Origin: Triangularia verruculosa
Taxonomy: Eukaryota > Ascomycota > Sordariomycetes > Sordariales > Podosporaceae
Assembly (NCBI GenBank): GCA_033296885.1
Contig: MU863907.1
Span: 218,100 to 282,099 of the forward strand
Direction of reading: 5' to 3'
DNA length: 64,000 bases
How positions within the stretch are numbered: position 1 is the first letter of the stretch; each line of letters begins with the position of its first letter. Below are positions 56,911 through 64,000 of this stretch, in pieces. The position numbers were made by a program, and so were the translations under genes. The notes below the pieces were generated by a model that saw only the letters and a list, made by a program, of their open reading frames with translations, was not told where the DNA came from and did no database searches.

Positions 56911-57487
56911 TTGCCGCTGCGTGGGTTCCAAACTCAACAAATCTACATCAAGTATTATAGCATTGTCGGTGATCTCTTTTTCCAAGGCAAGCTGAAACTC
57001 GGAACCAAACAGCTCACCTATGATTCGGACTGTCCCATCTCAGCAGTCACCAAGACGTGTTCCTCAGGTAGTAAGTGGCTTTTAGAGGAGTTGCGAGGAA
57101 CGAGCTGGCGCGGCGAGATTTTCGGGGATCTGCTGCGGGACATCAACGGGACGGCCACTTTTTACACCACAAGCGAGCTCAAGTATGCCAAGGAGATAGC
57201 GATCCTCGAGTCGGTCCTGTCCGATACCTATGCAAGAGCAATTGACTGCGCAACAAGAGACCCTGGAGCGAAACCTGGGCGTCAATGGCAAGAGCGAGAG
57301 ACTGTTGGAGCTGGGGGATCTCATCAACAGGATTGAAGGTCTGGCTGAAAAGAGGGAACAGGGCTCGTTGGACGTGACACTGTGGCCAAGTGTCAGGGGT
57401 TTCTATACGAAGCACACATTTCCCACAGCTGAGGACATTCGGAAATTCATCACCGTGCATGATGAAAAGGTTGGACAGCTTTTGTGA
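56911..57487 (+). pseudogene. Broken unknown gene, two overlapping frames
   Basis: Two open frames overlap in different phases. The first, about 56911-57336, has no ATG near its start and contains Y-Y-S-I-V-G-D-L-F-F-Q-G-K-L, F-Y-T-T-S-E-L-K-Y-A-K-E-I-A. The second starts with an ATG at 57230 and runs to 57487: M-Q-E-Q-L-T-A-Q-Q-E-T-L-E-R-N, then L-L-E-L-G-D-L-I-N-R-I-E and F-P-T-A-E-D-I-R-K-F-I. Both look like coding sequence, and a frame change near 57225 would join them. I see no plausible intron. It may be a frameshifted, 5'-truncated gene, or a missed exon structure. I recognise no family. Confidence 0.35.
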
Positions 57488-57989
57488 AAGGGGGAAGAAT
57501 CACAGAGATCGGGATATAGGTTGGGTACCTTAGGTAGGTACATGACGAGCAATATGGCGAAGGAGATGCACCAGATGAAGTGTGTTGTTCTTTTCTGCAA
57601 GGCAACAGATATACCTACTTTAAATTCAATTCAATAGCGGCGATCTAGGTAGGCAATCTGCATCTATCCTACTCCCTTTTATGCCATTGTGAGTGAATAA
57701 AAACCCTACCAGGTACCGATATTGCAACCCCAAACCGGCCCCTACGTATTCCCGTGACTACCTATATACTACCTAGGTAAGATAACACATATATATACAA
57801 GACATTCGCACTAAAAGAGTGTTTAGTCGCTGCCCCCCCCCCCCCCCCCCCACCCCTTTGCTATGCTATCTGGACTCGATTTCGCCCTTTTTAACTCCTG
57901 AATGGGCGGCGTGACTTGGTATGATGCAGGTGCGAATGTCTAGATGCTAACTGTTAGTTGAAAAACTTCAGAAACCTTGAAAAAACGAC
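57488..57989. other. Intergenic with TAGGTA motifs and a C homopolymer
   Basis: About 500 bases. It contains GGGTACCTTAGGTAGGTAC at 57523-57541, CTAGGTAGG at about 57645, TACCTATATACTACCTAGGTAAG at 57759-57781, and a run of 19 C at 57833-57851. No gene. Confidence 0.6.
57833..57851. repeat. Poly-C run, 19 bases
   Basis: A homopolymer of 19 consecutive C (plus strand). Length is prone to sequencing and assembly error. Confidence 0.9.
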
Positions 57990-59352
57990 TTACATGGGTA
58001 GCTTTCGAACTGTTTTTGTGACTGCAGCTGCCAAAGAATCCTTAGTCTCTTCGTTAGTTTCTGCTGTGCCTTGTTCCCCATTGTCTTCTGTCTTCAGAGC
58101 AGCAGTCAACTCTCCTCTTGACCACGGGAACCGAAACACAATCTTGGTCTCCAATTTCTTGCTGAAAACATCGTATGCCTTTGGGGCATCCTCAATGCTC
58201 ATCTGCGACGAAACAACCCAGTCCAGTTTGACCTTGCCCGTCTTGACGAGCTCCATCATACGAGGAAGCAGGTCATAAATGGGCACGATACCTGCCTTGA
58301 TCGTCAAGCTCTTCAGCCAGACATCAGACATATTGATCTCGTAGATGGGGTCAATCTGATCGCCCTTGGGGGCACCCTTGGACGACGGCATACTGAAATA
58401 AAGCCCAGGGACACCAATGCCGCCATTGACACTCGCCACCTTGGTTGCTTCCTGCAGGACGTAGTTTTGCTGAGGCCTCAGTCTCGCATTCAACGCCTCA
58501 TACCCAACGCAGTCCACGACTCTCATGACACCCTCTGGCCGTCTCTTGAGAATCTGCTGCACAGCAGTGCCGTGCTCAGAAGTGAAGTCAATGGGGATGG
58601 CCCCCAGAGAGGCAGCTTTGTCAAGTCTCTCCCTGACATGATCGACCGCAAAGACCTGGGATGCACCTCTGAGCTGTGCGGCGTAGACGCACAGCAAGCC
58701 CACTGGGCCCAGTCCAAAGACAGCAACGCTTTCTCCGGACTGGAAACCAGAAAAGTCGAGACCGGCCCAAGCTGTAGGGAAGATGTCGGACAGGAAGAGC
58801 CAGTCGAGATCGGACGAGAAGTCATCAGGGATGAGGACAAGGGAGTCATCCGCGAAAGGAACGCGCACGTACTCGGCTTTGAAATCTGGTCAGCAAAGTT
58901 CTATCGGCAGAACATGAAACAAAGCGAAGTAACATACCTTGGCAACCGCCTGCGTCACTAGAATCCGCTCCGCCACCATACATTGGCAACTCGGGAACAA
59001 TAGCCGTGTCCGCCACGTAGTGTCCAACATCGTGCCAACCCGGCACCAGGACACGATCCCCAGTTTTGAACTGCTCAGTAGCAGAGCCCACCTGAACCAC
59101 AACGCCCACTGCCTCGTGGCCGATGATCCACGGGGGAGTAGAACTGCCGAGGAAGCCGTGGTACGTGTGAATGTCTGTTCCGCAGAGCGCGGCCGAGGTG
59201 ACCCTGACGATGGCATCCTCTGGCATCTTGAGTTCGGGGACGGGCACGGAGAGAACAGAAACGGAGTTGGGTTTGCCTTCCCAGACTACGGCGCGCATGG
59301 TTTTCTGTTGCGCATTGTTTGAGGGAGGGGCGGTTCCGTTGGTGGTTGACAT
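57990..59352 (-). CDS. Zinc-type alcohol dehydrogenase, formaldehyde-dehydrogenase-like branch
   Basis: Two exons, complement(57990..58885, 58938..59352), 436 residues, start ATG at 59352; the intron has a GTATGT donor and phase is kept. Medium-chain dehydrogenase with A-L-C-G-T-D-I-H-T-Y-H-G (catalytic-zinc Cys), W-I-I-G-H-E-A-V-G-V-V (zinc His/Glu), then the Rossmann motif V-A-V-F-G-L-G-P-V-G-L-L, V-D-C-V-G-Y-E-A and K-A-G-I-V-P-I-Y-D-L-L-P-R. The long region I-D-P-I-Y-E-I-N resembles glutathione-independent formaldehyde dehydrogenases. The usual four-cysteine structural-zinc lobe is missing: that segment reads G-G-G-A-D-S-S-D-A-G-G-C-Q. A poorly conserved tail of about 40 residues follows the fold. 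Substrate unknown. Confidence 0.88.
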
Positions 59353-60228
59353 CCTGGCGAGCAAGTCTGCGTAAAAAATTCTGGAAGTGGTCTGTAGGTT
59401 GGTTGAACTAGGGCAGGTACCTTACCTGAGTGTTCTGAACACAAGCAAGGTCTTGAGAGGAAGAGAACCATTCGGGCTTTTATCTCTCTGCTGTAGTCTC
59501 AGAGAGGGCCAGTTTACCGTACATACTCGGGCCTTTTGGAAAGCTCTTCTCGGATTTCAAGATTCATCTCGGTGAGCTCCGTGCCTTCGCATCACGCAAC
59601 TCGTCCAAACCCGGTATCACCTCAGCACTCAGCCCTGCAAGTGGATCTTTTGATACCAACTTCGTTGCATCGAAGAATCACTGGGTTATTTCCGTTACAA
59701 CCGATAGCATATCCTGGAAATTTGGGTCATGCATGTACCAAGTGGTCGTATTGTCGGCTTACTTTGCCCGTACTTGGAAGTGTGGATCGCGAATCCGAAG
59801 TGGATAGGAACGCCGCAGCACATAATGCCCCAAGGGGATCGACGCAAGGATGTTCGTAAGCTAACTTCCATGGTGAGATGGTGATAGCAGGCACTAAGTC
59901 GAATGAGAACACCAACACAACATATTGGAATTCAAGAAACCGTCGCGTTTATTTCACAGACCTGGGCAACTCGGTAAATAAGCAACGATGGCCAACCGAT
60001 TAGGGGCCATCTATTTCCGGCCTAGGTTCCTATCTTCACCCCATCACTTCCGCGGATGGCTCAATTGCTGCTCTTCGGTGCTCCGAAGCATCCTCCAGTT
60101 TCCGTGATGATGGGAAACCAACAGTGACATCGCCAAGAGAACTGAGAAGAGGTGGCAATATTGCAGCTTCTCCGAGATTCAAGCGGAGCATGCAAGAAAA
60201 GAAAAGCGCGTACCTTCGCGTCAGCGGC
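59353..60228. other. Intergenic region
   Basis: About 875 bases upstream of the alcohol dehydrogenase and downstream of the F-box-like gene. A TACCTTACCTGAG element lies at about 59418. A minus-strand open frame at 60036-60284 could be a 3' exon of the F-box-like gene, but I could not support a splice. Confidence 0.45.
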
Positions 60229-60804
60229 TCAGAGCAGATTGTCCAAGAAGACCTCGTTTGCAGTGAAGCAGTACTGAATTCCACGCTCCTCCATGGATTC
60301 CTCCAGCTCTACCAGCTCTGCCAGCTCTGCCCGTCTCCATGGATGGATAGCCAACAGGTCCATTATTGTGAAGTCGAAGCTTTTCAACTGAGGCACGAAT
60401 CTGGCCAATATCTGCTTGGCTTCCAAGGGCGTGAAATGATCGCGGCCATATCCCCGGTCGAGGGATGGACCGGGCCCCAGATACGAAAGAGCTACAAGAC
60501 TGGGACAAGTCTCAAGCAAAACTCCAAAACAGTGGGCATCAAGGTACGTTTCTTTGAGAGTCAAACCGGTGAGTCTGTAGTTCCGAAGTCTCTCTAATGA
60601 AGCCTCTTCATAGTTATCCCACAGGTTTGTGATTGTGCACCGCTCAATGTTGGGGGCGGCGCGGAAGAGAGAAGCCAAGGAGGAAATATTCATCGGTTCA
60701 TCCATCCTGAGTACACCGATATCGACTTCTGTGAGATTCTGCATGGATAAGTTTTCGACAACAAGCTCGACAAGTTCCGGAGGAAATTTGCGGAGCCAGT
60801 TCAT
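60229..60804 (-). CDS. F-box/leucine-rich-repeat-like protein, short, possibly partial
   Basis: 191 residues from the ATG at 60804. The start M-N-W-L-R-K-F-P-P-E-L-V-E-L-V-V-E-N-L resembles a minimal F-box (L-P-x-E-L-x-x-x-I-x-x-x-L). It is followed by leucine-rich stretches: I-S-S-L-A-S-L-F-R-A-A-P-N-I-E-R, L-E-R-L-R-N-Y-R-L-T-G-L-T-L and C-P-S-L-V-A-L-S-Y, like LRR-type fungal F-box proteins that link substrates to SCF ubiquitin ligases. It is much shorter than typical members (400-600 residues), so it may be a fragment, or further exons lie downstream on the minus strand (60036-60228). Moderately confident that it is coding; the family assignment is tentative. Confidence 0.55.
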   Translation of the reverse strand: MNWLRKFPPELVELVVENLSMQNLTEVDIGVLRMDEPMNISSLASLFRAAPNIERCTITNLWDNYEEASLERLRNYRLTGLTLKETYLDAHCFGVLLETCPSLVALSYLGPGPSLDRGYGRDHFTPLEAKQILARFVPQLKSFDFTIMDLLAIHPWRRAELAELVELEESMEERGIQYCFTANEVFLDNLL

Positions 60805-61505
60805 GGCGAATGCCGACTGAAACAAAGAGTATTAGGATTTGTCATCTTGAAACTGCCGATAGTGAGGCAAGAGGATAACGAACCTATGTAATGTCGCTGT
60901 GAACTTGTTGTCGAAGCGGTGTGATAAGCGCGGAGGGCGACCGTGGGAGAAGGCAGAGGGGAGCGCGGCGGTAGAGGTGGTGGTTACCTTACTTCAGGTA
61001 CATATTTTGTTGCGGGAAAGATCGAGGACTGTCGGATATAGGTAGGTATGAGAGGGACGGAGCCATAAGAGAAGGAGCATACGTGAAGGAGCATAAGGGA
61101 TGGAGCGATGAGCAACCAGCAACCCGCCCCCACAATCTAGTCTCCCGCCATCCTGGGCCTGCTCAGGCACTCCCGTCTTCACATAACAAGCCGAAGCGAA
61201 CATTATTCCGCTGGGTTTTCTCCCACGTGGTGAGGCGGCTATTTCGACCACGTACACAACAAACAACTTCCTGATGCGGAATACTAGCGTGTCCCCAAGA
61301 GTGGATCCTCACACCCCTTCAAGCTGTTTCCGGAAGCTGGACCTTGTTTGTATGGGCTGGAAGAGTATTCACACATCGTATATCAGTTGCGTGTCTTATC
61401 TTAGATTTGTCACGTAGCATACATGATGACCCATACTCGTGACTGCTATACAGCACGATCCTCTACCAAACTCAGCAAACCCACGCCTGGTCATCACTGG
61501 TAAAC
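60805..61505. other. Divergent intergenic region
   Basis: About 700 bases between the F-box-like gene and the lipase-type gene. TATAGGTAGGTATG at about 61037-61050 is another TAGGTA-type motif. No gene is seen. Confidence 0.5.
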
Positions 61506-62855
61506 ATGCGTCGCAGCATGGGTACATTTTTCAGCCAAACCCTGTGTCTCCTTTGTTTGGGCAGCCTGATTCCAGGCATCATGGCGGGTTTCCTGGAAAC
61601 GCGGACGGGATACCTCACCGAGCCTGCAGCCTATCGATTGGAGGCGGAGACCATGGTGACTGCAGAGCGACTGAGCTCAGCCGTAGCGTCGTCTTTTGCT
61701 CTGTTTGATACATCGTCAATCTTGCCCGCATTGGATAGCGGAACACAGGGTGCAGGTAGCGACGTAATCTTGCGTCGCATCGTCACAAGGACAATCATCC
61801 CAGAGACAGGCGACAGCGTGGAAGTGACCGGACTCTTGGCTGTTCCGGTATCAGCAAACAGTACGGTTCCTGTTGTCTCATGGCAGCACGGTACTATCCT
61901 TTCCTTCGACCAGGTGCCGTCCAATATGGTGAAGCTCTCGGATCCAAACTACACATTGACTGATGATGCCGATTCTCTGGAAACGCTGTTCAATATCCAA
62001 CGCTTTGCAGCAAATGGATTTGCGGTCATCGCAGCAGATTACATCGGCAAAGGCCCGTTAAGAAATGGTCGCGGAGAGGCCTATGTCGTCAAGGGCGCAA
62101 CGACTCAGACATGTCTTGACGTCCTCAATGCCGGATTGACCGCGCTCAAGAATCTGGATTTGACGCCAACTAAGTTGTTCCTACATGGTTGGTCTCAGGG
62201 TGCTCTCAACACGCAATGGCTGCATCAGGCTCTCCGTTCCGGCGGTGTTGCCATCGAAGCAACTGCCGTTGCCAGCCCATTCAGTGATCTCGATCAAGCA
62301 TGGCGGTATTGGTCCGGAAAGGTGATATTTCCACTGCCCGAGGGCCTTTCGAGTTACGCGGCTCTAGCCCCATGGATTGCACCATGCATGATCGTGGCCC
62401 TTGGTAGTTACGAGCTGTACTACGATCTCCCTGGCCTCCTGGCGACGGCGGTGCGCCCGCAATACAGGGAGCTGGCAGAGCGATATTGGAATGACTACAA
62501 CATCAGTGCAATCCACCCTTCCGACGCCCCCAACAGCACCAACCTACTAGTAGACAGCTTTTGGAAAGGGTACACCAACGATCAAATCAGTGCACTTCAA
62601 CGGCAGCTGATTAGCAACACAGCCATTAATTGGGATTATGACAGCCCCATTCGCTTTTACTATGGTCTTGCAGACGCGGCAATTCATCCAGCCATGGTGA
62701 CACGAACACTTGCTGCTGGGGGGAGATTTACGGAGGGCATTCATGTAGCCAACGGCAGCCACCGAGCGACGTTTCTTGCAGGGCTGTATGGTGACCAAAC
62801 GTCGCTTGACGGCCATGACAACGTACTATCTTGGTTTCAGAGCAAATTACTGTAG
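61506..62855 (+). CDS. Secreted lipase-type alpha/beta hydrolase (LIP family)
   Basis: Intronless, 449 residues. The first 27 residues form a signal peptide: F-F-S-Q-T-L-C-L-L-C-L-G-S-L-I-P-G-I-M-A. The fold matches the secretory lipase family of Candida LIP and related fungal enzymes: V-S-W-Q-H-G-T near residue 125-130 (oxyanion region), A-A-D-Y-I-G-K-G, and the nucleophile elbow H-G-W-S-Q-G-A with Ser230. A likely acid lies in Y-G-L-A-D-A-A-I-H-P and the histidine in N-G-S-H-R-A-T-F-L-A-G. Several N-x-S/T sites. The enzyme would hydrolyse triacylglycerols or esters outside the cell; some relatives act on other esters. The start could be either of two close ATGs (61506, 61518). Confidence 0.88.
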   Translation: MRRSMGTFFSQTLCLLCLGSLIPGIMAGFLETRTGYLTEPAAYRLEAETMVTAERLSSAVASSFALFDTSSILPALDSGTQGAGSDVILRRIVTRTIIPETGDSVEVTGLLAVPVSANSTVPVVSWQHGTILSFDQVPSNMVKLSDPNYTLTDDADSLETLFNIQRFAANGFAVIAADYIGKGPLRNGRGEAYVVKGATTQTCLDVLNAGLTALKNLDLTPTKLFLHGWSQGALNTQWLHQALRSGGVAIEATAVASPFSDLDQAWRYWSGKVIFPLPEGLSSYAALAPWIAPCMIVALGSYELYYDLPGLLATAVRPQYRELAERYWNDYNISAIHPSDAPNSTNLLVDSFWKGYTNDQISALQRQLISNTAINWDYDSPIRFYYGLADAAIHPAMVTRTLAAGGRFTEGIHVANGSHRATFLAGLYGDQTSLDGHDNVLSWFQSKLL

Positions 62856-62974
62856 CGAGGCTTTTCCTCGGTCGTTGCAATCTGAGTTAGGGGAGTTTGT
62901 TTTGGATAAAAGTTAATAAAGCTTGACGAAGAATTAACAGAAATACCTATAGGAACTGCTACAGTCTTGCCAGA

Positions 62975-63554
62975 TCATGCGAAGTAACCCACCCCAAAGT
63001 ACCCCAATGCGACTCCCAACGCCAGCACCATAATACTGGGCGCCACCTTGAGAGCCTTCAACCAGAGAGGATTGAAATGGACCGCTTCGATGTTATTACC
63101 CAGCGGATCCAGCACAAAAGCAGCGTAATAGCCCTTTGCGTAATTTCTCTCACCTGGTGCACCATTACATACACCCCCCGCCTTGCTGGTGGAGATGTCA
63201 ACATCTGCTTATCTTGCCATGATGAATCACACCAGTGATATGATGTACTCACAGAGCAGCAGCATGGAACTCATCAACTTCCCTCCGGGACCCCACATCA
63301 AAAGCAAGATGTGTTCTTCCTCTGGTCTTCAAGTTCTCTTCGACTGTCAAGTCTGGGTCGACAGGATCATAATCCTGTCCCCCGCAGTGTAGCCAAAAGT
63401 CGGGACCCGCGTGTTTGGTTTGCATGCCGATGAAATGCCCATCGATTTGTTTATAAATCTTGAAGCCGAGGGGTTGAAGGGTGGCCAGGTAGAACTCCCG
63501 CATAATGGCGAAATTCTTGGGTCCGGTGGGAAGGGAGACGTGACTGATCGGCAT
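62975..63554 (-). CDS. Glyoxalase/VOC-fold protein with C-terminal membrane helix
   Basis: Two exons, complement(62975..63185, 63253..63554), 170 residues; the intron has a GTGAGT donor and keeps phase. Start M-P-I-S-H-V-S-L-P-T-G at 63554. The first 135 residues match single-domain glyoxalase/bleomycin-resistance (VOC) proteins: H-V-S-L-P-T, M-R-E-F-Y-L-A-T-L-Q-P-L-G-F, F-W-L-H-C-G-G, R-T-H-L-A-F-D-V, then Y-Y-A-A-F-V-L-D-P-L-G-N-N-I-E-A-V-H. The likely metal ligands (H near the N terminus, H of T-H-L, E of I-E-A-V) are present. After this come about 30 residues, L-K-V-A-P-S-I-M-V-L-A-L-G-V-A-L-G-Y-F-G, forming a hydrophobic helix at the C terminus, as in tail-anchored proteins. That helix is unusual for the family. 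Confidence 0.82.
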
Positions 63555-64000
63555 TTTCACGGCTGTTTGTTTCGTTTTCGACAATTTGTGGTGAGAAAAG
63601 ATAGAACGAGAAACCGAGGTCAATTGCTTTCTTTATCATTGCATGAGGCCCAGGCAGCAGCACGATTTGAGCAACGGGGGCTTGGTGGCGTCCATCCGCG
63701 AGCGGTAAGATTTGTCAGAAATACTCCGAGCGGATGGGGCTTGGGGTGAAGATGAGGGGTCTCACGTGGTATCGCGCTCGTTTGGTGCAAGCGAAAGTCT
63801 GGGCGGTCGCGAAACACGGGTCAGCATTTCATCCACCTCCAGGCTGTGCTGCATGCTGTCGGCATTGCCTCTGATTGATCCGAGAATCGTCGATAGGTAC
63901 CTAGGCACGCGGTGGACAAAAAAATTGGTACTGCAAATGCCCCCCCACCACCACATCAAACACCACCCACACATCAAAACTCAACGAAATACAGCCATTT
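63555..64000. other. Right-end intergenic
   Basis: About 450 bases. GATAGGTACCTAGGC at 63892-63906 is a palindrome-like TAGGTACCTA motif. No gene is supported; the stretch may belong to a gene beyond the window. Confidence 0.45.

Noticed and set aside
60124..60597. 157-codon plus-strand open frame over the F-box-like gene
   Set aside because: Antisense shadow of the leucine-rich coding sequence; no domain and no independent support.

Overview
The window is nuclear DNA of a filamentous ascomycete, most likely a Sordariomycete close to the Sordariales. The genes are eukaryotic. Most carry short introns (about 50-80 nt, a few longer) with GTAAGT/GTATGT/GTACGT donors, and intergenic stretches are long (0.5-2.5 kb). 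Diagnostic members are a con-6 type conidiation protein, a Slt2/Mps1/MAK-1 type cell-wall-integrity MAP kinase, a fungal nicotianamine synthase, a DUF3455 secreted protein and a T1-family guanyl ribonuclease. I found no prokaryotic operons, rRNA, tRNA, CRISPR or intact transposon. Most gene models were spliced by hand; I checked that the reading phase is kept across each intron.

Left part (0-32 kb), mainly housekeeping genes: an SP-RING (MIZ) SUMO-ligase-like protein (-); the U3 snoRNP WD40 protein UTP15 (+); a very long C2-domain ingression-type protein (Inn1/Fic1-like, -); con-6 (-); a TMEM234-like four-helix membrane protein (+); an unrecognised four-exon protein (-); proteasome subunit alpha-1 (-); a WKF-domain acidic/serine-rich nuclear protein (+); a KpsF/KdsD-like SIS-domain sugar isomerase (-); a low-molecular-weight tyrosine phosphatase (+); the MAP kinase (+); and a secreted DUF3455 protein (-). 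The MAP kinase stop codon is followed in the same frame by a further 147 sense codons without a stop.

Middle (32-38.7 kb): about 6.6 kb with no convincing gene, holding only weak coding-like stretches, a perfect palindrome and a small CAGGGG-rich inverted-repeat-like patch.

Right part (38.7-64 kb) is more accessory: two thioesterase-fold proteins (THEM6-like and THEM4-like), a secreted guanyl-specific RNase, an ATP-grasp ligase head-to-head with nicotianamine synthase, a secreted cysteine-containing (But2-like) protein, a membrane-anchored beta-propeller/lectin-like protein, two medium-chain dehydrogenase/reductases, a secreted unknown protein, a broken unknown gene, an F-box-like fragment, a secretory lipase-type hydrolase and a glyoxalase-fold protein with a C-terminal membrane helix.

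Most interesting points: the ATP-grasp ligase/nicotianamine synthase divergent pair (a possible metallophore-modifying unit, inferred), the in-frame extension after the MAP kinase stop, a bacterial-type SIS isomerase in a fungus, the membrane-anchored glyoxalase-fold protein, and a small membrane-peptide ORF directly upstream of the THEM6-like gene.
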